Shown piece after piece: positions 51,281-62,031 of a stretch of DNA of 64,000 bases. Source of the DNA: Portunus trituberculatus (lineage: Eukaryota; Arthropoda; Malacostraca; Decapoda; Portunidae). The stretch spans positions 29,278,869-29,342,868 of the forward strand of contig NC_059296.1 in assembly GCF_017591435.1 (NCBI RefSeq), written 5' to 3'. Made by a program: the position numbers and the translations under genes. Positions within the stretch are counted from its first letter, which is position 1. Every line of letters begins with the position of its first letter. Below the pieces are notes generated by a model. That model saw only the letters and a program-made list of their open reading frames with translations. It did no database searches and was not told the origin of the DNA.

Positions 51281-51510
51281 GTTTGTGTTGTATGTACAGT
51301 TATCAGGCGCTATAGTGTTTTGTGCATTGTGAAGTAAGACACGCTCCCATGTTTCCTTGAAGACTTGAAAATCAATGAGGTTGCTTGTGTTGTATGTACA
51401 GCTGTCATGCGCTATAGTTGTATGTACAGTTATCAGGCGCTATAGTATTCTGTGCTTTGTGTAGTAAGACACGTTCCCATGTTTCCTTAAATGCTTCAAA
51501 ATCGTCCAGT
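51281..51510. repeat. Tandem duplication with ~100-bp unit
   Basis: TTGTATGTACAGYTRTCAKG followed by CGCTATAG occurs at about 51289, 51389 and 51418. The long unit continues AGTAAGACACGYTCCCATGT and TTCCTT in the first and third copies. The second copy is truncated to about 30 bp. Confidence 0.9.
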
Positions 51511-51554
51511 ATCAGTCCCTGCTTGCTGAAGAGAGTAGATGCAGTAAATGATAG

Positions 51555-51872
51555 AAAAACAGATTTCATGAATTATTTCAAAGAATAAATAAGTTTCAAC
51601 AATTACTAGCTTCATTATTTGCAGTAACAGTAAACCGGTTACACTAATTGCAGGAAAAGACCAGTTTCACTAAATGGTGGAAAAATAAATTCATTAATGA
51701 ACCAGTTTCAGAGTAGTTGGAAAAATAGAAGAATTTCGTTCAATCTTAGAAAAAAAGTAATGGTTTCACTAACTGCTGGAGATGTACATCAGTTTCATTA
51801 CCTGCTGGAAAAAAGAGCATTTTCAATTACTGGAAAATTAATGTAATCCAGTTTTACAATTTGTTGGAAAAC
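51555..51872. repeat. Decayed 25-40-bp minisatellite, 8 or more units
   Basis: The core ACCAGTTTCACTAAYTGCTG followed by GAAAA recurs in variants near 51632, 51660, 51705, 51764, 51791, 51820 and 51850. Unit length drifts between 26 and 41 bp. Confidence 0.75.
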
Positions 51873-52600
51873 ATAACATCAATATGAAGGACTGTTCTCT
51901 TTGCTCCTGTATGAGTGCACCTGGTCACTATGGACTTATAAACCGCTTGCTCAAACTATACATTTGGAACATTTAAAAATTTTGAAGCATTTGTTCATTG
52001 CTAGATTCTAATAAAAAATAAAATACTGAAGTCTCTCTTGTATAAGAACCGTACTGTATTTCAGGTATACAGATTTTATATTTACAATTGCCGAAAATGA
52101 ATACATATTGGAATATACTGCAACACCTCAATTTATTGAGTGAGCTGCAGTATTGTTCTTCCTTCTTTCTGATAGACACAATATCAATAAACTGATGAAA
52201 GGACTTTAAAAACTTAACGTTCAAACCATACGTTCAATTCGTAACAGCGCAGACACCATCCTCTTCATTACCATCATATTGTTTACTGTTTTATTTTACA
52301 ATTACATTCACAATGCCATGCAAAATTTTAATCATGAGCATCAAGTTAAGAAAAACAACACAACTTATATGCTCAATTTTTACTTATATTTAAATAAGTA
52401 AACTTGCTTTCCTTCCTTTGACAAATAATCTCTTGATATACTACTTTCTGCAGATTTCTATACATAATTTCTCGTTATTTCCAATAGAGAATTTTTGTGT
52501 TGCTATACCAATAAAATTTTACATCACGTGAGTTTTCACTTAATATACTTCATTCCCTTACTCAGCTTGCACTAAGAATTTCTGTTTTCGACTTGAATTT
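51873..52600. other. AT-rich unique sequence, nothing recognised
   Basis: No repeat or gene signature. Confidence 0.4.
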
Positions 52601-53260
52601 GTGTGATGGTTACCTGCAGCAGTGTGGTTCCCTCCCAGTGAGGATGTACCCGCCTCTCCTTGCCTGAGCTGAGGAACTGTCGAGGTGGTGAGCCTCCCGC
52701 GCCTCGCCTCGCGCCCTTGTGTCACTTGGAAAAAGAACGAAACACACTGTGCGAGATGCAGCAGGAGTCAGGAGGGTCAGGAGTGGGAGGGGGCGGGCAG
52801 TCGGCGCTGACGGACGGGCACCACAGCCAGCTATCATTAGACATCAACACCTTTCTTATTTCAACCCCAAAATTAAGGCTGCAAACACCATTAGGCCCTT
52901 AATGTCTGTTATCATTGGCGGAGAACACAGGGAGGACTTGGACACTACGTTTGGCTTGTTTGCCGACGCTTGAGTCCTCGCGTGACCTCGGGTGTTTATC
53001 ATCTGAGGCTGCAGACTGGCGCTGTCCGGCGTCCTGTGATCACCATTTGCTACGATGTGAGGAGAGAAGCTCGAGAACCAACGCCGTGTTTCCCAGGATG
53101 GCAATGTGTGTTTTCTTCCGCGTTTTTTTCGTCGTGTTCCTCCTCGTGTGACGCGCAGGAGGAGTGATCTGCTGATTGGTTCGACAGGGAACACCCACGT
53201 TTCCACCTGTCCATTCCGTGTTCAGGCTCCGCACCTCCGCGACCCGCCGTCCAGGAACTG
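52601..53260. other. GC-rich, repeat-poor island
   Basis: Several overlapping frames on both strands without motifs. Candidate noncoding element. Confidence 0.3.
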
Positions 53261-53282
53261 CCGGTGCTGGGACGTCCTGCGT

Positions 53283-53540
53283 GGTGCGGAAAGGTGTGGG
53301 AAGGTGTGGGAAGATGGGAATGGTGTGTAAAAGGTGTGGGAAGGCGTAGAAGGGTGAGGAGTTTGTGGAGAGGCATGGGAAGGGTGTAGGGAAGGTGTAC
53401 CAAAATAGGAAAGGTATGGGGGGACGTTGGGAGTGTATGCAATTGTTGATAAGTGCATTGAAATGGGGAGGATATGAAAAGGCAAAGAGAAGGTGTGGGA
53501 TGTTGTATGAAACGTACAGAAATAGGTAGGGACGTTGTAA
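53283..53540. repeat. G-rich GGTGTGGGAA minisatellite
   Basis: GGTGTGGGAAGG occurs three times near 53292-53345 and decays rightward into variants (GGCATGGGAAGGGTGTAGGG, GGTATGGGGGGAC, GGTGTGGGATG) about every 10-40 bp. Pro/Ser/Thr-rich minus-strand frames of 114-187 codons are its translation. Confidence 0.8.
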
Positions 53541-53639
53541 GAAGATAGATTCCCACTCCAATACATTGTAGATTACACCGTGATCAAATAAAGAACAAAA
53601 CAATAAACGTATTTACGAATCCAAATAACAGCATCATGA

Positions 53640-54520
53640 ACTGTGAAGTTTATCCTCGCGTCACCTGTCATTAGTACCGCCGTGTGTGTGTTTCCCTCAT
53701 AAGTAGGAGCCCCGGAGTGTCCAGGTCTCCACAGCGGCGGCGGCGGCGGCGGTGTCCAGGTGGGACAGACAGGATCTGGCCGCAGTGACCCGCCTCGAGG
53801 AAAGACAAACTCGACTAAGGTGAGAATTACCGGGGCTGGGGCGATACAGATCTACGAGCAGGGGATCATTGGCATTACCGGCAGGCACGTCACACTGACA
53901 TTATTTATGGGCCTTCACCGGCCAGATAACGTGGGGAGCGGCACCTCGCTATTTTAACAGGCGCGGTGATGTATCGTCCCAGCGAGGAGGAAGTGCGGCG
54001 TTATGCAGATGGTCAGGATTAGCTCTTTGTACGTGTGGCGAACGCAATCCGAGAGCAAGAAAAGAATAAAAGAAAGCACTACTACTTATTCCTCACCACG
54101 GTGTGTTCAGGGGGCTGGATGATGGCGAGAGGAGGAGGAGGAGGAGGAGCCCAGCGTGTCTCCAAGGAGTGTGTTTTCAAGCACGAGAGACAGGGCGTGA
54201 AGCCTATCAGTTAAAGATCTACAGACGGACGGGAAAAGAAAATAATACCTGAGCATATGTACTGGAGCTCGCACGTTCAGCTGATGTGGTGACTGCAGTC
54301 TGGAGGCTTCCATTAACTTTTAGCGCTTATTCTTGTACTCACTCGTCGCCTCCTCCCCTCGGCAGCTCAGGTAACTCAGCCGTTGTCGTCACCAGTGCAG
54401 TGAGCCTCGTCCCTCCCCGCCCGGGCTGCTCCAGGCGTATCGCGTCCAAATCAGCAAACGAAGTGCGGGACTGTTAGCATTCCCCACTTTTTATTCGCCG
54501 CGGGGGACAACGGACACAAA
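53640..54520. other. GC-rich island with (GGC)n and (GGA)n patches
   Basis: (CGG)6 at 53734-53752 and (GGA)5 near 54131-54147. Otherwise repeat-free GC-rich DNA with AT-rich cores such as CACTGACATTATTTATGG near 53893. No gene recognised. Confidence 0.3.
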
Positions 54521-54576
54521 TCACATATTCTGCTGCAACTATTTTTTTGCTTTTTTTTACGCGTGTGTGAGGTGTA

Positions 54577-54578
<2 letters not shown>

Positions 54579-54637
<59 letters not shown>
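54579..54637. repeat. (AG)29 microsatellite
   Basis: Perfect AG array. Confidence 0.97.
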
Positions 54638-54639
<2 letters not shown>

Positions 54640-55104
54640 CCAGGGCCGCAGCAACATGTCAGAAATGTGCAAAAACTGGCCTATCAGCCTCGCCATCGGT
54701 GTTTCCGCCTCCCATGTGTTATCGCGGCAGATTCCAAAATTACATCCCGCGCAGGCCCAGCAAGCGCCTTACAGATCTTTATTTACCAACACAGAACACC
54801 GGCTGTGGGTTGCCATTACGACCCCGGTCCTCGCATTCCGGCTTGGCGTGTCCGGGGAATACACTTAGCTTGGCTTGGTTTGGCTTGGCTGGTGGTGGTG
54901 GTGGTGAGAGGCAAGGCAGCTCCGAGCGGTGATTACTAGGCTTTAATTATCCATTCAGTCCGTGCCTTACTGAGCGACAGAGCACCTCAGGCTTCGCTCT
55001 CGCAGCATAGACAAATGGGGACCTCGGCACAACACAGAGCTATTCACCGCAGCTACATTAGGTCTTAGGAAGGGTGGCCGCTAGTGTAGGTCTGCCTGGT
55101 CGCG

Positions 55105-55105
<1 letters not shown>
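54638..55105. other. GC-rich island
   Basis: Open in all three plus-strand phases across 54640-54870, with no recognisable domain. A GGCTTGGCTTGGTTTGGCTT repeat lies near 54869-54892, then (GGT)n. Not called coding. Confidence 0.3.

Positions 55106-55183
<78 letters not shown>
55106..55183. repeat. (AC)39 microsatellite
   Basis: Perfect AC array. Confidence 0.98.
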
Positions 55184-55184
<1 letters not shown>

Positions 55185-55429
55185 CACACATCATAGCACC
55201 ACACACCGCGGGGTTGCAGCAGCGGAGGGGAAGCAGCACCGACGCATCTCAACATTAAATGCAGTGCTCACTTAAAATCGAGGCGGTAATGGTCGCTTGT
55301 TAAAGGGCCCGAAAAAAAAAGGAAAAATGTGGTATGGGTGATGTGAACATTTATTATGAAATTACATTTTTACGTAGGCATGTGAAGGGGTGGGAAGTGG
55401 AGGAGTAGGTGACGGGGTAGGAGGAAGGC

Positions 55430-55610
55430 AGAGGGGAGCCAGTGAGGGGCCGCCCGGAGCCTCTCCTCACTCGCTCATCACCCGACCTTGGCCGCACGTT
55501 ATTATTGCTATCAGATAATTATCGCTCAGCACCTCCGTGTTCATATACATTTTTAATGACAAGATAAATTAGACCGAGGTGCGTGAAAGCAATCGAAAGT
55601 AGTGCATCAA
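55430..55610. promoter_or_regulatory. Candidate regulatory element with GATAATTATC palindrome
   Basis: Repeat-free DNA with CTATCAGATAATTATCGC near 55508-55526. This contains the perfect palindrome GATAATTATC, which overlays two GATA-type sites and a TAATTA homeodomain core. CATTTTTAATGACAAGATAA follows. Inference from motif content only. Confidence 0.25.
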
Positions 55611-55689
55611 CCTTCCCTCCTCCTCCCCCCTCCACCCCTTCACGCCCAGATAGTGAACAATATACATTTTTGAAGCTTAACTCGATTTA

Positions 55690-55693
<4 letters not shown>

Positions 55694-55742
<49 letters not shown>
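55694..55742. repeat. (CT)24 microsatellite
   Basis: Perfect CT run. Confidence 0.97.
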
Positions 55743-55745
<3 letters not shown>

Positions 55746-56780
55746 GGAAATAAATCTCCAAATAGAGACAATTATTAGAAGCCATGTCTGGGAGCGTCAG
55801 ACGACAGGCCAACAAGACGACAAGAGGACACAGCCACACTCCCTCTGCCACACCTCGGCGGCGGGAACTTATTTGTTATTTTGATAAAGATTTCAATCCT
55901 GGAAGCCTAAAGTGTATATTCAGGACAGAAATAGGAAGCCTGCAATCAATAAAGAAACCTTAAAGAGATCAGATACAGGGCTGATGAAGGGCTCTCACGA
56001 TACCCAGATTGCCTACACCATTTTTTAAAAGCGAGGGACGTTCATCGTGGAGTCTCTCGCTGTGCCTCGCATACGCCCTTTACGCTCACGGATGATGAGA
56101 TATGGTATGAGAAAATTGCACTATTAATCACTCCATATCAAAACAAGGCCCGAGGACTCGACCCAGAGAGACTGACCACTTAGACGCGGTCAGAGGGGCC
56201 GCGCACTCCTGAAGGGCCTGAAAAATGGGCTGTTTCGGGGCGACTGGGTCCGTTTACGCGCTTCTCAGGAAACACGGAGACGCTACTCACTGCTCTCCTG
56301 CTCTTATTTGCGTGGACGCCGTTAAAAATTTTCATGGATAATGTATTTCATTGGATTTTGTATGTATTTTACTGTACATTTGTTTTTTTAAGAGCTGTGA
56401 TATGACGAGCTTCTTCAGGTAAAGATTTGTTACTCGCTCATCTCTTGGTCTTGTTAATAAGGCTGCAGTTAAAATTGATTTCTATAAGGTCAATCTAACT
56501 TGCTATGTATATAATAATTACCTTTTCTCTCAAAAATGATGAAGTAGCAATCTGTTTTCTTCCCAATCTTTAATCTTCCTTTGCTGGTTTCCTTAACGTA
56601 TCGAAAACTCTGAAGCGAATTAAATTATATGAAAGATATTATTGTGTATTCCTACGGTTTTGTCTAGGTTTTAGTCTTCTTGTGCCTGTAAAAGAAATAA
56701 CAGAAAATACATACACAGTCATTCATCGTTCTTCAACATACTGGTGTTTGTGTGTACTGGTGAGGTAGTGGTGAAGGCAT
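55743..56780. other. Unique sequence, GC-rich left and AT-rich right
   Basis: GC-rich to about 56330, AT-rich after. No gene or repeat recognised. Confidence 0.4.
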
Positions 56781-57340
56781 TATCTCTACCTCCCCTGCCA
56801 GGCTACTTCATCTCCCCTACCGGGTTGCCTCACATCCCCTGCCACGCCTCCCCACCTCCCGTGACAGCTCCCTACACCTTCCTTACATCTCTGTCAGACC
56901 CCTACATGCTCCCCTATTTGCCCCTTCACTGTGTCACCCTTCCTGTTTAACTGTAGCTACCTTCCCTTCCTTCACTCTTCTTCCACTCACATTCATCATC
57001 ACCAGGAACACGCAACACCCGCCTTACCATCACCACCATCTCATCTTCACCATGTCACCTTACGAACACCACCCCTGTCATCTTATTACCCAGACATGTA
57101 CAGCTCCTATTAACAACACCACCTCCCTCCCTTACCTTCCCTTCCCTACCCTTCCCTTCACACTAATTCTCTCACCTCCACCCTTTTTCTCCTCTTATAC
57201 CCTTATCCTCTGCCACCCACGTTCGCTCCTCCCTCCATCATCATGCATCCTCCTCCGTCTCTCCCTTCCCGTCCACCCCTAAAATACCACTACCCCCTCC
57301 CTTCTCCACCTTTATATCCCCCCTTCACCTCCGCCGCTTC
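56781..57340. repeat. C-rich, G-poor tract (CTCCCCTGCCA type)
   Basis: CTCCCCTGCCAGGCT, ATCTCCCCTACCGGGTTGCC and ATCCCCTGCCACGCCTCC form a ~25-bp decayed repeat at the left. The rest is CACC/CCTT-rich with few G. Pro/Leu/Ser frames are compositional. Confidence 0.6.
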
Positions 57341-57359
57341 ATTCTTGCGTCTCCCAACA

Positions 57360-57500
57360 CAAGTTCGCTCTAAAGAGAACCCGACATGGACTCCAGCGGC
57401 AGACTAATTTCAAGGTGAGCGACGTCTGCGCCAGGTAATCCAACATGATGTCCGACACCACGCCGCGGCGCGCTACAGCCTCCTCCGCGCAACCTGTCCG
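57360..57500. other. GC-rich DNA left of a (TCC)n array
   Basis: Repeat-poor CpG-rich DNA. No gene. Confidence 0.3.
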
Positions 57501-57558
57501 CTCCTCCTCCTCCTCCTCCTCCTCCTCCTCCTCCTCCTCCTCTTCTTCCTCCTCCTCT
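57501..57558. repeat. (TCC)n microsatellite
   Basis: About 14 perfect TCC units with a TCTTCT interruption at the right. Confidence 0.95.
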
Positions 57559-57659
57559 CTCTGGCAATTCTCTCGCCTCATCCTCGTTCTTTGTCTCAGA
57601 CTGGACGGCACTTGGCGGGCCTCGCAGCCTCCGTCGGGCGGTGCCTTACAGCCGCGTCT

Positions 57660-57800
57660 CTCGGCCGTCCCTCCCTCAGTAATTACATTTGCGGCACGTG
57701 TTGGCTGCAATCATTGAAGATGAGCTTAAAGATTATGATTGAATAATTTACCATCTAAATGATTGATGAGCTGGGCCTAATTACAGCTAATGTACAGGTG
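57660..57800. promoter_or_regulatory. Candidate PBC/Hox and homeodomain site cluster
   Basis: GATTATGATTGAATAATTTA (57731-57750) and AAATGATTGATGAGC (57757-57771, containing TGATTGAT, the classic Exd/Pbx-Hox half-site arrangement), then CTAATTACAGCTAATG. Repeat-free and AT-cored inside GC-rich DNA. Inference from motifs only. Confidence 0.3.
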
Positions 57801-57980
57801 GCTGCGGCAAGTTGACTGCCTAGACTGATGGTCCTCGATATTCAGCGGCTGGCCAGCGGGAGGCGGGATTACGGGGGTGATGGATGGCCGGGACCTCTGG
57901 TGGCCCCTGACGCCTCGCTCGTGGTCACCTGCTGGCACACAACGCGCGGCACTGAGGCAAGTAAACACCAAACCCCTCAT

Positions 57981-59870
57981 GGGAACACTACATCAAACTG
58001 ACTACTCAGCTGCTAATCTGTTATTTACGTAAGCTTTGATTTTACTAAGCAAAAATATACCTTCAAATGTTACAATTTATGAACTGTTTGTCCACTGCCC
58101 CTGTCAGTATTGGCTTTCCTTGATAATACCGAAACAACTGACCTTTTCAGCTGACACCTGATATTAGAGGAAACCAGACGATATTTCTGAACAAACACGT
58201 AAATGTACACGAACACGTACATGTGTACCTCCAATGCACTACAACACTTGAACTACTCAACGTTTTGCTGTCAGTGGTACCAGAAAGATTTTTTTTTTCC
58301 CAAACTACACCACACCGCTTGAAAATATTATATTCAAAGTAATTTATCAACTGCTAATGACATTGTGACATTTGTTACTTGTAGAAACCTTGAGGAATTT
58401 ACAACACAAAATTATACCAACATTTCACTAGAATATTTGAACTACACGACCGCTCTTGCGTTTAATGCTACCTTATGAACTGTATCCTTCAAGGTGCATC
58501 AGGACATTTCATTAAGACTGAATAGAAGCCACAGCAAGGGACTACTCTGGTCACTCCTAAACGTTTACGTCTTTCAGGGGCAACAGATGGACGGATGTAC
58601 AGAATCGAATTTTTTATTGGAGGGCAAAAAAGTTCACATGGAGACGTCACTTGGACACAAAATACAGGATATTGTCAATTACTACATTTTTTCCCGCCAT
58701 ATTAAGACAAGGACATGCCGTCAGCACTGCGAGTAATAGGGTGAGGAACAGGCCACTAACACGTGATAATTGCTAACTGAGTGACACATTGTTCCTCTAG
58801 GCTCGTCTCTCTTTCTCTGATGCCTTTGCTTCCTACCAGATTGTCAACCATTCGGCTCGGTTAAAATTGGCCTTTGCCGTGGTCGGTGCTCGTAGGTTTA
58901 GCTTAGGTGTGTTCTTGAGCTATTTATCTGTAGGTCTGTTTGTTGTATTGCGTTGTGTGTGGAACGTTATGTTTTGCGTCTATACAACTGTGGATGGGAA
59001 GTTTACTCACTCAGGAAGAGAAGAATCTTACTTACTTACTTTGATTGCAATACCCAATCACTCAAGGCAATGAAAGCACTGTACAAAATCTCCAGAATCA
59101 CTTGACTAAAGTACGTTGCTGGGGACAGTTGAAGGCACAAGAGACTGTGAAGCACATGATCAAAGGATAAAGTATGGCAAGTGTATTCAAGATGGCAGAA
59201 GGAAAAGAGAAATGGTACTCTCTGTTCGTTGGCTTCTTTTAACAGGCACCACCACATCACACGATAGGAAAAGCTGTTCATGATGGCCCTGTGATAGAAA
59301 GATGCCTCAGTGACTGGCTGTTTAACTATTTCACTGCAATATACAAGAACACAGAGTAGCAATGCTGTTATCTTCACAGACACCTAAAAGAGAGAAGAAA
59401 TAATATAAAGAGTTAGAATTTAAAGTTTCCCGCTAGTATAATGTAACAAGTTGTGTGTAAAAGTACAAAAGAGTCTAAGTAGTTTGTGATGAATGAATGA
59501 TCTGCTAAACGTCTAAATTCCTCCAACTTTGGATAATCTTTTTGGCTCCTTCCTATAGGGAATGACACCTCAGTAAGCGTTATTTTCTCTTTCAACGTTT
59601 AGTAACCCTCGTTTGGTGCCGGTAGTACATGACAAAAAATAACAATGACAAAGGTTAATAGTCATGAGACGCTGCACCGTGTGTTCACTTTTTTCTACTT
59701 AAGGATTTGGGTGAGTGAAAAGATAATGTATTTGTCACAGGAAAATACAAGTGTGTTTTGTGGTTTCTTTTAACAATATTTCCTCTTTCCTGTCTGTATG
59801 TGTGGCTTCGTAAATTTTGAAAGAATGTATTTGTATCTGTTTCACATGTCATGCCATGGTCGTCGTCCTC
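57981..59870. other. AT-rich unique sequence, nothing recognised
   Basis: No long repeats. A plus-strand 80-codon frame (58494-58736) and a minus-strand 115-codon frame with a hydrophobic start (59036-59383) show no known domain and no splice or promoter context. Left uncalled. Confidence 0.4.
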
Positions 59871-59876
59871 GTCGTC

Positions 59877-59920
59877 TCTCTGTCTCTCTGTCTGTCTGTC
59901 TGTCTATCTATCTGTCTGTA

Positions 59921-59978
<58 letters not shown>
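59877..59978. repeat. (TCTG)n-(CT)28 compound microsatellite
   Basis: TCTG/TCTA steps to about 59920, then a perfect CT run. Confidence 0.95.
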
Positions 59979-59980
<2 letters not shown>

Positions 59981-60004
59981 CCTCTAATTTCTGCAACCCT
60001 TGAA

Positions 60005-60010
<6 letters not shown>

Positions 60011-60069
<59 letters not shown>
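60011..60069. repeat. (AC)29 microsatellite
   Basis: Perfect AC array 32 bp after the CT array. Confidence 0.97.
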
Positions 60070-60071
<2 letters not shown>

Positions 60072-60261
60072 CGTCACGACCCGGGGCCAGGGTATATCAC
60101 GCCCCTCGCTTTCATCTCGCTGGCTCCAGATAACAAACGCGTCTCGAGAGTTGGTTTAGCGAAAATACGAAGGAGGGAGAGAAGAGCACGAAGGAAAATT
60201 AAAGAAAATCTGTCACGACTTAAGCTTGGGAAGACACGCGATGGATTGACTGACAGCCCTC

Positions 60262-60353
60262 GTGGTGGTGATGGTGCTGGTGGTGGTGGTGGTGGTGGTG
60301 GTGGTGGTGGTGGTGGTGATGGTGGTGGTGGTGGTGGTGGTGGTGGTGGTAGG
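60262..60353. repeat. (GGT)n microsatellite
   Basis: About 30 GGT units with three GAT/GCT interruptions. Impure GGT/GAT steps continue to about 60660. Confidence 0.95.
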
Positions 60354-60660
60354 TGAGGGTGAGATCTTAGTGGCGGTGTTGGTGGTGGTGGTGGTGCTGA
60401 TGGAAAAGGAGTGTGTGGTGGTGACATCTGACGCATTAATGAAATGTTTTGGTGCAGGGTCGATGATGGTGATTGCAGAGGTGGTGCTGTGATTGAATGA
60501 TAGGACTGATAGGGCTTGGTAGGTGGCGGTGTTGGTGGTAGTAGTGATGCTGGTAGTGGAGGTGAGGATAAATGATGATGATGGTGGTGGTGATATTGAT
60601 GGTGGCAGTGGGAATGAGTGATAGAGGAGGTGATGGTGATGGTAGTGATGTACTGAGTTA
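60354..60660. repeat. Degenerate (GGT/GAT)n tract
   Basis: GGTGGTGATG-type words continue at falling density from the perfect array. Gly/Val/Met-rich frames are compositional. Confidence 0.75.
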
Positions 60661-60864
60661 CAATGATGATGATACTTCGCATGAACTTAACACACGATGG
60701 AACACAGAAGAAGAAGAAGCACCAGCAACCATGTGGGTACTCGCGAGGCTGTTTTTGATAAGCTACACTGTCTGACTCAGAGTGAGAGATTCAGGACAGT
60801 AAAGGCAAAGATTTCCTGAAGTTCATATATTTAGTGTTTGATACATTCTCTTATCAGGACGATT

Positions 60865-61160
60865 CCCAAATACTTTTTTTATGTCATACCCTATAACGCC
60901 TGTAGGGATACTTGAAGAATATGGTAAACCCTGTCCAGCTTCCACCCATTAGCGGCGCAAGAAACTTTATTGATAGTGGTACTCATATTAAGCGCATCTT
61001 TGGTGTAAGGCAATTACACCTTCATCTAGAACCCGGGTATCATGGTGACATGTAGGTAACTTTAAACCACTCGACAAATGACAAAGTTTGAAGCCGGTAC
61101 GTTGTGGGATTCGAACCTACGCATGGACGTCTGCCTGATCCCACACTCACCACCTTATCT
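60865..61160 (-). mobile_element. tRNA-derived SINE (third family)
   Basis: On the minus strand, a GGTGGTGAGTGTGGG A-box-like segment (about 61143-61157) is followed after about 25 bp by TAGGTTCGAATCCC (61106-61119), a perfect B box. A body of about 240 bp follows (GTGTAATTGCCTTACACC, AGATGCGCTTAATATGAGT). No clear tail or target-site duplication was found. Confidence 0.6.
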
Positions 61161-61194
61161 TATATTAAATTTCCATCCTGACCACTTAGAGTAT

Positions 61195-61505
61195 GTAATG
61201 TCTAGAAACACTGAAATAAAGAAATAGTAAACTTAGGAAAGATGTTAACGAACATAATGTCTTTCTCATAAAGTTGCTCTGCTTATCAAGACTATGAAAA
61301 CTGTCTTCTAAGCTTAATAAAACGTCGTAGTGTAAGTTCAGAGTACAATGTCCTACGTCACTACAAATAATATAAGTAGTAAACTTCGGTGTATATTTTT
61401 CTTGAATTTCGAACGTTATTAAAGCTTATTACTACCTTCTGTTTTTCGGAATTTAGAAAGATTATGTTATGTAAGTTCAGAGCGCGATTTCTACTGGCAC
61501 AGCTG
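61195..61505. repeat. Possible ~139-bp tandem duplication
   Basis: GTAAGTTCAGAG recurs at 61332 and 61471, with similar flanks (TACAATGTCCTAC and CGCGATTTCTAC; AAGCTTAATAAAAC upstream of the first and AGAAAGATTATG upstream of the second). Strongly diverged. Confidence 0.4.
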
Positions 61506-61688
61506 ACAGGAAATGAAGTGACTGAGTTGTTAAAATCATGTACTAGTGATTGTACTTCTAGTGTTGCTCAGTAAAACAGTGGGATCATGAAAATTTATTC
61601 ATGCTGTCATTTCCAGTCAGTTCGAGTGTTTTAAAGGCCATGAACTACGAGAACCTGATGTGACTCCCTTGCCGACCAAACACTAAGA

Positions 61689-62031
61689 GACCAGGAAAGG
61701 ACCAACAAAGGACTATCAAAGGAAAAGTGAAAGATCATGAGAGGATCACGAGAGGATCCAAAAAGGGACCAGGAAACGACCAGGAAAAGACTATGAATGG
61801 ACCAAAAAAAGATTACGAAGGGATCATGACTGAATTAGGAAAGGACCAAGAAAGACAAGGAAAGGACCAAAAAAGGACCACAAAAAGACTAAAGAAGAAC
61901 CAAGAAAGGAGTATGAAAAGACCACGGTGGGACCACGAAAGAGCCACGAAAGAACCCTGAAAGAACCTACCAATAAAAGACCACGAAAGGAACATAAGGT
62001 GACCACGAAGGGACCACGAAATAATACAGTA
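61689..62031. repeat. 11-bp minisatellite (ACCACGAAAGG), about 30 units
   Basis: Almost every 11 bp the sequence restarts with ACCACGAAAGG or a variant (ACCAAGAAAGG, ATCATGAGAGG, ACTATGAATGG), with occasional 10-, 12- or 16-bp steps. Because 11 is not a multiple of 3, all three frames cycle through the same 33-bp super-period, giving Lys/Arg/Asp/Glu-rich plus-strand and Trp/Ser/Phe-rich minus-strand frames. Confidence 0.93.

Noticed and set aside
53040..53603. 114-187-codon minus-strand Pro/Thr/His-rich frames
   Set aside because: They translate the GGTGTGGGAA minisatellite. Three overlapping phases are open at once.
56140..56215. Weak B-box-like GGGTCGAGTCC on the minus strand
   Set aside because: One mismatch to consensus, unconvincing A box, no body or tail.
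58494..58736. 80-codon plus-strand frame without low complexity
   Set aside because: Ordinary composition but no recognisable family and no supporting context. Chance frames of this length are common in 64 kb.
59036..59383. 115-codon minus-strand frame with a signal-peptide-like start
   Set aside because: No cysteine pattern or domain was recognised, no promoter or splice context, and the AT-rich surroundings make it compatible with chance. It would need transcript support.
61727..61960. 77-codon Lys/Asp/Glu/Arg-rich frame resembling a charged repeat protein
   Set aside because: It is a direct consequence of the 11-bp minisatellite, and similar-length frames occur on the opposite strand (61813-62046).
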